This document shows positions 40,827 to 52,411 of a stretch of 64,000 nucleotides of DNA, piece after piece. A program made the translations under genes and the position numbers. The notes beneath the pieces were generated by a model. It worked only from the letters and a program-made list of their open reading frames with translations, was not told the origin of the DNA and did not search any database. Positions within the stretch are counted from its first letter, which is position 1, and each line of letters begins with the position of its first letter. Source of the DNA: Corallium rubrum (lineage: Eukaryota; Cnidaria; Anthozoa; Scleralcyonacea; Coralliidae); the NCBI GenBank assembly GCA_964035015.1, contig OZ036005.1:3167547-3231546 (forward strand). Reading direction: 5' to 3'.

Positions 40827-41424
40827 TACCATATTTTCTGGGCAATAACCCGCGAGTTATCTCTTATTTTTGCTAAGGAAACATAATTAGTGCGGGTAAT
40901 AGGGTGGTGTGGGTAATCTGTTGAATTCTTAAGACAATGCCATCACGAAGACTGGAGACCAAGGATTTTACTTTCATCTTTCAACTACTGGTACTAACTG
41001 TACTTTTTCTTAAATTTTGTGGTCCCAAACCAAGGGAGCATGCCAGACTGACCTGTATTTCTTCTTCTTTGTTCAGTATTCCTTTGTTTACTATATTCAG
41101 CCATTTTTAATAATGCAGTATATTCATTAGCGTATCGCAGGTGCAGGCTATTTCATTTTCAGAATGCACTCAGGTTTCCTTCGGCCCCGTAGCCGCGCCT
41201 GCGATATGCTAATGATATATACCACATTATTCAAAATGGTTGAATATAAATGAAGGAACACCGAACAAAGAAGAAAGCAAGCTAAGTCAGTCTGGTGTGC
41301 TCCCTTGCTCAAACCTATTATTAGCAGCTGCGGGTTATCTGATGGTGCAGGAATACACTGTTTTATTTTTCCAAAAGTGACATTTTTGTTGCTATGCGGG
41401 GTTATCATCCAGAAAATACAGTAT
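40827..41424. mobile_element. MITE with TACCATATTTTCTGG ends
   Basis: TACCATATTTTCTGGGCAAT and ATCCAGAAAATACAGTA are inverted. A second inverted pair lies inside (ATTAGCGTATCGCAGG/CCTGCGATATGCTAAT, about 41127-41213), so a nested element is likely. Confidence 0.5.
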
Positions 41425-41454
41425 ATATGTTAATGTTATAATGCATATTGTTAA

Positions 41455-41835
41455 AATAAGAGATGAATAAAGGATAAAGGACTGGGTGGCTAATCATCCA
41501 TACTTACAGCTAGCGGCTGAGTTGCGAAGGATGCAGATCAATGTGGCCATGTCATGGCATATTAAAGGCACTCGAAGCAGCTGCCAATGACACAGTTCAG
41601 CTAAACCACGGATCACAGCTAAGATGTTAGGTGTTGATTTGATGGAGGGAGGAAAACCGGAGAACCCCGTGGGTGAAAAACCCTCGAAGCACAGGAGAGA
41701 TCAACTACAACTCTACTCACATGAGTCCAAACCAGACAACGGGGTCATTCCCAAGTGGTCACCCATCCAAGTACTAACCCTGTCTAACTGGGCTTAACTA
41801 TTTGGTGAGAGGCAGCGCGCTAACAGCACCCGCCA
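41455..41835 (-). mobile_element. 5S-rRNA-derived SINE
   Basis: On the minus strand AAGCCCAGTTAGACAGGG followed by TTAGTACTTGGATGGGTGAC corresponds to the 5S rRNA promoter/3' region. The body is shared with 2770-3115. This matches the SINE3 design (5S-derived head). Confidence 0.65.
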
Positions 41836-43440
41836 CATGCTAGCTCGGATATGACAATTGAGTGTAAATGTTCTTCGAGTTATTTTACTAAGAAAAATTT
41901 TCTGAGTTACCAAACAGGACCCGAACCCACAACCTTCTAGGATGTGCTGGATACCACTTTACCAGATACTGCATTAAACTGGATAGTACTAATAGTAGCA
42001 GGTTGGAGAAAAAAATGGGAATGCTATCATCACTCAGTGCACAGGTAGTTTACACTTGAAATTCAAACAAAACATGGAAACTGAAACAAGTATATTTACT
42101 ATATACTAAACACAGCATTATCCGGTAAATATCTGGTAAAAGTTTACTGGATACCAGATACTACCAGATTGTGGAATTTTACCGGACACTGGATTCTGGT
42201 ATCCGGATCTGGGACATCCCTTACAACCTTCTGATCACTGGTGAGACACTCTAATATTGAGCCACTGGGACTCAGATGATTTGAACATAGGTTGAGTTCG
42301 ATGTATGACATTATACTGCTGCGTGCAAGTGTGATATATTTTAATGTCATAATGCATGCTGTTTAAAAGAGAAGAGATGGATATGCTAGCTTGGATATAA
42401 GAATTGAGTGTAAATGTCCTTTGAGCTACATGTATACTACTCTAAAAAATTTCTGAGATTAGACATTATACAAAAGTTAAGCCAAAATTTTCTACCAGTC
42501 CCATAATTATTACATTCAGACATCAGACTGTACAGGAAGCAGTTTGTAGTGTAACTGAAAGCAACATAAAATATCTAGTCGACTTTTTACTACGATATAG
42601 AGAATGGAGTGCACTTCGACAACTATAAAGTTAAATCGTCAGGCGTTAGACAGGGTAAAACAATAAAGGGGCCATTTTTGGCCAGCTCAAGCAGGAATGA
42701 GTTAAACAATTCATGAAAATATCATTGGAATAATTGAAACAGATGTTCCTAATTATTTAACTTAAAACAAAACAGTGCCAACAAAAACCCACAGAAAATG
42801 TTTTATGACATTGAAGTCTGTGTTAATACCACAAAACGAATTTTAAAATACTGATTCAGTCTGAAAGCGATAAAGATCTGCAGTATGATTAATTGAAAAC
42901 AACAAAAATGGCTATAAAATTTCATATTCACAAAAGGCGGGCAAAAGGTCACAGGGGACGATATTAAATGATGACATATCCTGCTTATAAATGCTGTTCT
43001 TTATACAAATGTGTACACCCAAAAGCTTTCCGTGTACAGAAAACCTATATAACGACCTAAAGTGTTTATCTTTCTTCAAGTTTTGACAAGTACTGTGGAA
43101 GGGAACACCATTTCTGACAGCTTCGACGGAGCCACAAAGCAAGATTAGTGCTTTGGAAGTAGTACGCAGTAAGACAGCGGGGTACAATTGAAGTTCGAAT
43201 TTTTGGACTAGTTTCCTGTATTATACTAAAACGTTCAGTTATTGTAAGGACTAGATAAAAGAGGTGTCAATACCATCTGGCTACGGCTACGTATATTGAT
43301 CTATTTAACTCAATAATACGCACAATTGCTGTAATGTCTTGGATCGGCAACGGGGCTTGCGAAGCAGATATACAGTACGGAAATCAAAACAAATAAAAAC
43401 TAATATACTTAGTTATAAAAAGAGAAAATGTTGCAATAGT
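41836..43440. other. Intergenic, no confident gene
   Basis: It holds repeated GAATTGAGTGTAAATGT pieces (about 41858 and 42399) and a CCGGTAAA/TTTACCGG foldback near 42123-42185. The minus-strand frame 42912-43187 has a possible acceptor (TAATACAG near 43218) but no partner exon in matching phase. Confidence 0.35.
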
Positions 43441-43446
43441 GAGTAC

Positions 43447-43570
43447 CTTTGGCTTGACTTTTAGTCGCTCTAGTCCATATCAAGGCATCGGGAATGACTC
43501 TTAACCAAATTACACGTAAAAAACACACATGGACAACAAGAAGCTTGGTAAACAGAATCCTCGCCACGTG
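43447..43570 (-). other. Possible 5' UTR or first exon
   Basis: GCCAAAG precedes a GTACTC donor at 43446. Upstream lies a CACGTGAC motif. One frame is open (KLLVVHVCFLRVIWLRVIPD) but has no ATG. It could be an untranslated first exon of the coiled-coil gene, 3.6 kb upstream of its ATG. Confidence 0.2.
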
Positions 43571-43633
43571 ACGTATTCGATATTTTTGTCGTAAAGATGG
43601 CGATAATTTTGTCAGCAGACACTAAGTTTTATG

Positions 43634-43863
43634 TTCTAGGGATTTTTGGAAGGAAAATTCGAGTGTAGAATATATACATTTTAAGACCAAACCGGGACCA
43701 GTTGCGAAAAATGCAACTACACAGGCCTTCCGGCAGGAATTGAACCCACGACCTTGCGATTCTAGTGCAATGCTCTGACCACTGAGTCACGGAGGCCGAG
43801 AGCATTTTCCTTCACCAAAAATCCCTAGAACATGCTATGTAATCGAGTGAAATGCCCAATATT
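43634..43863 (-). mobile_element. tRNA-derived SINE with exact 13-bp TSD
   Basis: Same family as 4256-4523. ACTAAGTTTTATG is duplicated exactly at 43621-43633 and 43864-43876. Confidence 0.82.
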
Positions 43864-44019
43864 ACTAAGTTTTATGGTTGATTTTAGTTGAGATCTGTGA
43901 TTTTAGCTCACCTGGCCCAAACAAATGTGCGTGAAGTGAATTGATCATGTGATCTTTCTTGACAAGTCTCATTGGCTGAAGTTGTCCAAAAGGCCGCCCA
44001 GTACGTAAACTAAGTAATT

Positions 44020-47000
44020 GTAATGGAACTGTAATGTAATTCTAGCGTAATTGCAATGCAATTGTATTGTAATTAATTGTAACGATATTGTATTGTAATG
44101 TAATGCAATGTGATTGTAATGTAATTGTAATGTAATTGTAATGTGATTGTAATGTAATGTAATGCAATGCAATGTGAGTGTAATGTAATACTGTAATGTA
44201 AATTGTAATGTAATGTAAATTGTAATGTAATGGACCTTTTCACCAATAGCGGCGCCATCTTTAATTCGCAATGCATTATGGTCTATCCAGGGTAATACGC
44301 TCATATTAATTTTCTTGATAAACACTTCCATGGAAACAATGTCTAGACATGATCGTCTAAAAGCAAAAATTCTCGTACGTATAAGGATACATTTGTCATG
44401 AATCTACCATTACACGTCCAAGAATTGTTGCTTTTACCAATATGACAATTATTATATTTAAATATTGTTGCCACGAAAGTATTTATAAAGAAATAATTAC
44501 CGCATTGTGTCTCAACACTATGCAATCGCCCTTTCAATGGAGCTTGTTATCCTGGATAGACCTAATGCATTGCGAATTCAAGATGGCGCCGCTATTGGTA
44601 AACAGGTCTATTGTAATGTAAATGTAATATATTGTAATTGTACTTACTGTACTGTACTGTAATGTGATTGTAATGTAAATGTAATGTGATATTGTAATGT
44701 CATGTAATGTAATTGTATTAAATGCGATTGTAATGTAATGTATTGTAAATTAATTGTAATGTAATGTCGATTATATTGTAATGTAATGTAATGTATATTG
44801 TATTGTAATGTAAATTGTAATGTAATTGTAATGTAATTGTAATGTAATGTAATGTAATGTAATGTAAATGTAATGTAAATGTAACGTAATTGTAATGTAA
44901 ATGTAATGTAATGTACTGTAATGTAAATGTAATGTAAATGTAATGTAATGTAATGTAATGTAATGTAATGTAATGTAACGTAATGTAATGTAATGTAATT
45001 GTAATGTAATGTAATGTAAATGTAATGTAATTGTAATGTAATTGTAATGTAATGTAATGTAATGTAATGTAATGTAACGTAATTGTAATGTAAATGTAAT
45101 GTAATGTACTGTAATGTAAATGTAATGTAAATGTAATGTAATGTAATGTAATGTAATGTAATGTAATGTAATGTAATGTAATTGTAATGTAATGTAATGT
45201 AATGTAAATGTAATGTAATGTAATGTAAATGTAATGTAAATGTAATGTAAATGTAATGTAAATGTAATGTAAATGTAATGTAATTGTAATGTAATTGTAA
45301 TGTAATTGTAATGTAATGTAATGTAAATGTAATGTAAATGTAACGTAATTGTAATGTAAATGTAATGTAAATGTAATGTAAATGTAATGTAATGTAAATG
45401 TAATGTAATTGTAATGTAATTGTAATGTAATGTAAATGTAATGTAATGTAATGTAATGTAATGTAATGTAATGTAAATGTAATGTAAATGTAATGTAATG
45501 TAAATGTAATGTAAATGTAATGTAATGTAATGTAATGTAATGTAAATGTAATGTAAATGTAATGTAATGTAAATGTAATGTAAATGTAATGTAATGTAAA
45601 TGTAATGTAATGTAATGTAATTGTAATGTAATTGTAATGTAATGTAAATGTAATGTAATGTAATGTAATGTAATGTAATGTGAATGTAACGTAATTGTAA
45701 TGTAATTGTAATGTAATTGTAATGTAATGTAAATGTAATTGTAATGTAATGTAATGTAAATGTAATGTAATGTAATGTAATGTAAATGTAATGTAATGTA
45801 ATGTAATGTAAATGTAAATGTAATGTAATGTAATGTAATGTAAATGTAATGTAATTGTAATGTAATTGTAATGTAATGTAAATGTAATGTAATGTAATGT
45901 AATGTAATGTAAATGTAATGTTGTAATGTAATGTAATGTAATGTAAATGTAATGTAATGTAAATGTAATGTAATGTAAATGTAATGTAATGTAATGTAAT
46001 GTAAATGTAATGTAATGTAAATGTAATGTAAATGTAATGTAATGTAATGTAATGTAATGTAATGTAATGTAATGTAATGTAAATGTAATTGTAATGTAAT
46101 GTAAATGTAATTGTAATGTAATGTAATGTAAATGTAATGTAATGTAATGTAAATGTAATGTAATGTAATGTAATGTAATGTAATGTAATGTAAATGTAAA
46201 TGTAATTGTAATGTAATGTAATGTAAATGTAATGTAATGTAATGTAAATGTAATTGTAATGTAATGTAATGTAAATGTAATGTAATGTAATGTAATGTAA
46301 TGTAATGTAAATGTAATGTAATTGTAATGTAATTGTAATGTAATGTAAATGTAATGTAATGTAATGTAATGTAATGTAAATGTAATGTAAATGTAATGTA
46401 ATGTAATGTAATGTAAATGTAATGTAATGTAATGTAAATGTAATGTAATGTAATGTAATGTAATGTAATGTAATTGTAATGTAATGTAATGTAATGTAAA
46501 TGTAATGTAATGTAATGTAATGTAATGTAAATGTAATTGTAATGTAATGTAATGTAAATGCAATGTAATGTAATGTAATGTAATGTAATGTAAATGTAAT
46601 GTAATTGTAATGTAATTGTAATGTAATGTAAATGTAATGTAATGTAATGTAATGTAAATGTAATGTAAATGTAATGTAATGTAATTGTAATGTAAATGTA
46701 ATGTAATGTAATGTAAATGTAATTGTAATGTAATGTAATGTAATGTAATGTAAATGTAATGTAATGTAATGTAATGTAAATGTAATTGTAATGTAATGTA
46801 ATGTAAATGTAATGTATTGTAATGTAATGTAATGTAAATGTAAATGTAAATGTAATGTAATGTAATGTAATGTAATGTAATGTAAATGTAATGTAATTGT
46901 AATGTAATTGTAATGTAATGTAAATGTAATGTAATGTAATGTAATGTAATGTAAATGCAATTGTAATGTAGTGTAATGTAAATGTAAATGTAATGTAATG

Positions 47001-47592
47001 TAATGTAATGTAAATGTAATTGTAATGTAATGTAAATGTAATTGTAATGTAATGTAATGTAAATGTAATGTAATGTAATGTAAATGTAATGTAATGTAAT
47101 GTAAATGTAATTGTAATGTAATGTAATGTAATGTAATGTAAATGTAATGTAATGTAATGTAAATGTAATTGTAATGTAATGTAATGTAATGTAAATGTAA
47201 TGTAATGTAATGTAAATGTAATGTAATGTAATGTAATGTAATGTAATGTAATGTAAATGTAATGTAATGTAATGTAAATGTAATGTAATGTAAATGTAAT
47301 GTAAATGTAATGTAATGTAATGTAAATGTAAATGTAATTGTAATGTAATTGTAATGTAATTGTAATGTAATGTAAATGTAATGTAATGTAAATGTAATGT
47401 AATTGTAATGTAATTGTAATGTAATGTAATGTAAATGTAATGTAAATGTAATGTAAATGTAATGTAATGTAATGTAATTGTAATGTAAATGTAATGTAAT
47501 GTAAATGTAATGTAAATGTAATGTAATGTAATGTAAATGTAATGTAATTGTAATGTAAATGTAATGTAATGTAATGTAATGTAATGTAATGT
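44020..47592. repeat. AATGT-type pentanucleotide array, 3.5 kb
   Basis: TGTAA units with six-base variants (AAATGT, AATTGT) are interrupted only by a palindrome at 44231-44610. His-Tyr-Ile-Thr frames of 639 and 729 codons over it are artefacts. Confidence 0.97.
44231..44610. mobile_element. Palindromic MITE inside the AATGT array
   Basis: GGACCTTTTCACCAATAGCG with GCGCCATCTT pairs with AAGATGGCGCCGCTATTGG and TAAACAGGTC. The inner arms AATGCATTATGG.CTATCC and GGATAG.CCTAATGCATT also match. Confidence 0.7.
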
Positions 47593-47599
47593 AGGCTTA

Positions 47600-48590
47600 T
47601 TAATAAAGCGAGTGTACGGGAAAGTTTTCAGATGTCACCGTTTGTTTACCTTACTTTTGAGCTTGTTCCTTTCTTTTCGTGTTTACACCTGCTAAGCATT
47701 CATTTCCCACGCTTTTAAATAAATAGTTTTTATAAAAAGAAACACTAACCCCCTGTTCAGACTAGGTACCCGGGCACGGGCACTAATAGACTTATTAACC
47801 GAGTGCGAGGTCTGTACGGGAAAGTATTTGCCTGATGTTTTCGTACAGACCGAGCGACGAAGGAGCTTGGTTTGTGCAATAAAACCGAAGGCAAATACTT
47901 TCCAGTACAGACCGAGCAAACGAGGTTAATGAGGAATTTATTGTATGGCTATTGGTTCATTTTATTTTTAAGTTTCAAGCGTTGTTTTCGTCTTTGGAGT
48001 ATGCTGTTTAGTTACCTGTTAACTTTTTCGTGTCGCTTCTTGGCCTTCTTGTTAACACCAGTTCGGTTTTTATTTGTCGTGTTTTTAGATAAACAGCTTT
48101 AAAGAAAACCAGCAGTGATGCTCCAACACATTTTATTGTTCAAAATATTTGAATAAAGATACCTATTTCTCTTTTATTTGTATTCAAATCAACTCAGAAA
48201 TGTTCTCGCCAAAACCTACAGGACCGAGAAAAAAGCGTATTGACCCCAAGGTCAATATCGTAAAATCCCGACCTCTCGGGAACCAATCAGCGTGCGTCGT
48301 TATCTCAAAATAATCAAAACTAGGCACCGTGCCCGGGCACTAATGTGAACACGTTTTCAGTGCCCAAAGTGGTGTCCACGCTTCTTACTCAATATTCCTT
48401 GTAATCCGAAGGCTTAAAGCCATAAAATAACAACAAAAGCCATGAAAAGCTTCCTGTGTGAACGCTTATCATCCACGTGCCCGAGCAGTGAAAACGAAGC
48501 AAGGAAACGAAACACTGCAAAGTATGTTACTCTGTCATTTTAAGTGTTCTTTCAAATAAGACAGACTCAATTTTCGTTTCATAGGCACTT
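47600..48590. repeat. Dispersed repeat region, partner at 1271-1730
   Basis: It contains GGAAAGTATTTGCCTGATG, TTTTCGTACAGACCGAGC and GCAAACGAGGTTAATGAGG. It is flanked by inverted AGACTAGGTACCCGGGCACG and GGCACCGTGCCCGGGCAC pieces, so a further MITE (about 47757-48350) encloses it. No gene supported. Confidence 0.5.
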
Positions 48591-48606
48591 TAAGTCTTGT
48601 CGTTTG

Positions 48607-48727
48607 AAACTTGTAGTTGTGACGTAATGCTAACGATGTTGTTGGCGTGGGCAAGGCACTGGCGCCAGTATGTAACGCCTTGGCAACGCCTTAATAACAT
48701 CGTTAGTATTACGTCACAACTACAAAT
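48607..48727. mobile_element. Short palindromic MITE
   Basis: TTGTAGTTGTGACGTAATGC pairs with GTATTACGTCACAACTACAA. The inner AACGATGTTGTTGGCG pairs with a diverged inverse. Confidence 0.65.
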
Positions 48728-48929
48728 TTTAGGGCCTGTTTATATGATACCGGTGTACTGGGATCTCGGCTTGTTGATAATCTACTGTTATTTTCCAAGT
48801 TACGTTTATATGGGGACCGGGACGTCCCGCCTGATCGGGATCTCGGTTGAAGCAACCTGGATCCCAGTCAGGCGGGACAAATGTTTGTCCATATAAACGC
48901 AATATCCTGCAGGTCGACCTCACATCCAA

Positions 48930-49280
48930 AATTAAGGATTATCCTTAATTGTCAACTCGCCTAGAATTAAGGATAATCCTTAATTTTAAATGAAAACTCT
49001 CCCCCATACCCCCAACCCCTAACCACAACCCCCCGGAAACCCTAAACCTAACCACAACCCCCCGGTAGCCCTAAGCCTAATCACAACCCTCCGGAAAAAA
49101 GTCCCACCTCTCAGACCCCGACCACAACCCCCCTCTAGGATTTTTAGCTTTATGTGTTCAAGTTTAACATCCCGCTTGTGGGACAGATAAATTAAGGCCA
49201 TGTCTTAATTGTAGCCCGATTTTAAAATTAAGGCCATGTCTTAATTCGAGTCCTATTTTACAATTAAGATATACGCTTAA
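48930..49280. repeat. ATTAAGGATAATCCTTAAT palindrome cluster
   Basis: AATTAAGGAT/ATCCTTAATT palindromes are followed by a CCCTAAACCTAACCACAACC degenerate repeat and ATTAAGGCCATGTCTTAATT pairs. Origin unclear; probably an inserted foldback element. Confidence 0.45.
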
Positions 49281-49531
49281 TTTTGGTAAGAGATTGTGTT
49301 GTATCCTGGGAGACCAGGATGAAGTTTACTGAACTGCAATGCTTGTAACTTTGAATATTACAGTCAGAATTTCGTCCAAACGGTCAGGTCTAGAGACAAA
49401 ACACTGAATAAAAGTGAAATATGTTGTAACATAGTAGAATTAGGGGTAAGTTTTCGCTTTTTTGCTCCATTTCCTTAAATTCCCGCACTTTTTGACCCGG
49501 GATGAAATTCATCCCGGTCAACCGCAACGAG

Positions 49532-50222
49532 CAGTGGCGGATTAAGGGGGGGGGCTGAATGGGCTACAGCCAGGGGGCCGCGACCTGACGGATCCTAGGG
49601 GGGCCCGGGGCCCCTGATGTCTTATTAAAAAAAGAATGTTAAAAATAAAAAAGTTTGTTTATAGCTAGTAATAGGGAGCTTTAGCAAGCTAGGACGACGA
49701 CGGCAATCTAAAGTTCAGTATCTAGCAGAAACAACAAATCATTTACGTAGTATTGAATACTTAAAGTATGTTTTTTGACATCCAATAGCTTTAGAGTTCT
49801 AAAAGGATTTTGTCGCATGGTTTAAAGTCGAACTCAACTAACAGGTTTTACCATTTCACGAGTTAACGTCGTCCTGAAGACGTGAAAATGATCTGAATAA
49901 CGTTGTATGTAGAACGGGGACGACGTTACGATTACTCTTGGGACTAAAAATTATTCATTTTCTTTGTTGTGTGAGGAAAATTCGATTGTATTAAGGACGT
50001 TCTCCTTGACGTTCGCGTTGTATTTGCTAAAGCTCCCTATTATCTGACATGTGACGCATGCTACATTTGTTATTTTGTTTCAAAGTTGACAAAGGTGGCG
50101 GTCAACTATGTTTCTGGAGTTTTTATGCCCTTACTTGGTATTTACGTGCATTGCAAGAAGGGGCCTGGGGGGCCCAATCAGAAATACAGCCAGGGGCCTC
50201 AGGTACCCTTAATACGCCTCTG
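49532..50222. mobile_element. hAT-type MITE (CAGTGGCGG), nested, 8-bp TSD
   Basis: CAGTGGCGGATTAAGG and CCTTAATACGCCTCTG are inverted ends. GCAACGAG (49524-49531) and GGAACGAG (50223-50230) match at 7 of 8. Confidence 0.7.
49670..50042. mobile_element. Innermost MITE with TAATAGGGAGCTTTAGC ends
   Basis: TAATAGGGAGCTTTAGC and GCTAAAGCTCCCTATTA are perfect inverse 17-mers. It lies within 49532-50222. Confidence 0.7.
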
Positions 50223-50659
50223 GGAACGAGCACTTTGTTTACTCCATATAAATCCGGGATGAAGTTCATCCGGGGAAACTGGGACACCCCGGTATACCGG
50301 GATCATATAAACAGGTCCTTAACGGCAAAACTCTAGCTGTCCAAACTCAACTGGAAAGCGCTGTAACAAACTAGGAAAAGCCAGTGAAAATACATCCCAG
50401 TGACAGGTTGTTGGAACAGTCTTATTACAACTTGCTTGCAGGTACGGAACAACTCGGGCGTTTTCACGCATGTAGTATTCGGAGGGTTGCGAGTCCGTAT
50501 AATATATAGAGCATAGAGCTCAGGGTTTTTCTGAGTGTTACCAGCTTACGACAGCTTGTACAACAAGAACTGAGGAAACTTTACTAACTCCAAGCTGGAA
50601 GACCGATAGTTAAAGTGCCTGTGAAACGAAAACGAAGTCTGTCTTATTTAAAAGAACAC

Positions 50660-51098
50660 TTAACACTTTGAAGCCTGAAGACGAGTCCTTAGTATTTCAT
50701 TCTGGTTAACGCCAGACGATTTTATTCAGCACGGAGAGAGGTCCAGGCCTCAAGGTGTTAAAACCTATCTCTTTAACACTTTGAAGCCTGAAGACGAGTC
50801 CTTAGTATTTCATTCTGGTTAACGCCAGACGATTTTATTCAGCACAGGGAGAGGTCCAGGCCTCAAAGTGTTAAAACCTATCTCTTTAACACTTTGAAGC
50901 CTAAGACGAGTCTTCAGTATTTTATTCTGGCTAACGCCAGACGATTTTATTCAGCACAGGGAGAGGTCCAGGTCTCAAAGTGTTAAAACCTATCTCTTTA
51001 ACACTTTGAAGCCTGAAGACGAGTCTTTAGTATTTTATCTTGCTAACGCCAGACGATTTTATTCAGCACAGGAAGAGGTCCAGGCCTCAAAGTGTTAA
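50660..51098. repeat. Four tandem copies of family-S TTAA palindrome
   Basis: Units start at 50660, 50773, 50886 and 50998 (spacing 112-113 bp). Each runs from TTAACACTTTGAAGCC to GCC(or GTC)TCAAAGTGTTAA, joined by AACCTATCTC. Confidence 0.9.
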
Positions 51099-51512
51099 GA
51101 TGGTAGAACAAGATATTTTGCAGTTTTTCGTTTCCTTGCTTCGTTCTTGAGATATTTCAGTTTGTTTGATATGCAAATTAAACATTTTGATGATGCATAA
51201 TGAGCTATAGGAGAAGGTTAGATATCTTTTCTATTATCAAACCAAATTAATTTGAATGAAGCATGTGGATGTGTTTCGCCCACAATAGTGAATACTAAAC
51301 ATATGGATCTTCAACTGATTATTATATTTGATCATGCAAATCATGAATGTTTATTATGAATGTTTGATATGCAAATTAAACATTTTGACGTCATATGTGC
51401 ATAATGAGTTATCCAAAAAGTTATATCTTTGCTATTATCAAATATAATAATCACTTGAAGATCTACATGTTTAGTGTTGTGGGCGAAACACATCCACATG
51501 TTTCATTCAAAT

Positions 51513-51980
51513 TACCGTAATTTCTCTAGTAAGCCCCCGGGGGGCTTATTTTTTTTAAGCATCTTTGAGGAGGGGGCTTAATGGAGATGAGGGCTTATTG
51601 GAGGGGGGGAGGACGTATAACAAATTTGCACAAAAAAAGTCTGTTTACATGTTTGATTCTCTTTTATTTACCAACATAACATTTTAAACAAGGTACAAAG
51701 ACGTTACTTCAGTGATCACTAGCAGACCTTTCAAATCAAAAGTCATTGATATCTATTTTGAAGAATGAACTGAAAAAAAAGGCCAGCAAATTGAAACATC
51801 TAACTATCAAGGAATTAAAGACCAAGAATAAAATATCTTTGAAATAATACGGTACTTTCATGTTTCATAATTATAAACCTCAACCGCCTAGGGGAGGGGG
51901 GGGGGGGGGTTAATAGAAAGAGGGGCTTAATTATGTTCTGCTTCCAGAAAGGGGGGCTTATTAGAAAAATTGCAGTAATT
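51513..51980. mobile_element. MITE with TTACNGNAATTT ends
   Basis: TTACCGTAATTTCTCTAGTA with AGCCCC pairs with GGGGCTTATTAGAAAAATTG and CAGTAA. Interior G-runs with GGGCTTA recur. Confidence 0.6.
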
Positions 51981-52301
51981 TGGTTTGAAAATAGAAAAGA
52001 TATCTAACCTTTTTCTATAGCTCATTATGCACCTACGACGTCAAAACGTTTAATTTGCATATCAAACAAACTAAAATATCTCAAGAACAAAGCAAGGAAA
52101 CGAAAAACTTCAAAAGATGTTACTCTATGATTTTAAGTGTTCTTTCAAATAAGACAAACTTAATTTTCGTTTCACAGGCAATTTAACAAACTTCAGGCAT
52201 CGATCTTCTTCAGTCACTACCTTCTACCTCGACGCTACCTCGAATGCTCGAAGGCACTCCTAACTATCGCAGTTTAGCAAATAATCGTTGCAACTCCTAG
52301 C

Positions 52302-52411
52302 TCATTCGTCTTTTGGCTTCTTTTCTTTCTGGTTGCTCAACTCCATATCGCTGTCGTCTTTTTCTCGGATTGTGCAATTTCTAGGAAACCATCCTTTTTC
52401 AGGATCTTTTC
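52302..52411 (-). CDS. ZDHHC6: ZDHHC6-like last exon and stop
   Basis: The phase-1 join completes Gly, then KDPEKGWFPRNCTIREKDDS and a charged tail ending KKPKDE, TGA at 52304-52302. The acceptor is TTTTGTTTTTTAG. GWFPRNC is the end of the SH3-like fold. Confidence 0.85.

Larger units (their letters stand above)
48731..50322. mobile_element. MITE with AGGGCCTGTTTATATGAT ends, twice invaded
   Basis: The left TTAGGGCCTGTTTATATGAT and right ATCATATAAACAGGTCCTTA are inverted ends. The body matches 3322-3735 (ACTGAACTGCAATGCTTGTA, GACCCGGGATGAAATTCATC). Insertions lie at about 48912-49300 and 49532-50222. Confidence 0.7.
50610..52186. mobile_element. TTAA/AGTG MITE, heavily invaded
   Basis: It starts TTAAAGTGCCTGTGAAACG and ends CGTTTCACAGGCAATTTAA. 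Inner arms (GATATGCAAATTAAACATTT and its inverse) remain. It has been invaded by the family-S array and by 51513-51980. Confidence 0.65.

Noticed and set aside
41750..41815. 5S rRNA gene
   Set aside because: Only part of 5S is present, fused to a repeated body; it is a SINE head.
42912..43187. 91-codon minus-strand ORF as a gene
   Set aside because: No family recognised, and the adjacent acceptor and upstream donor do not agree in phase.
44644..46960. 639- and 729-codon His-Tyr-Ile-Thr ORFs
   Set aside because: Pure AATGT-type repeat without stops on the minus strand; overlapping frames show the same pattern.
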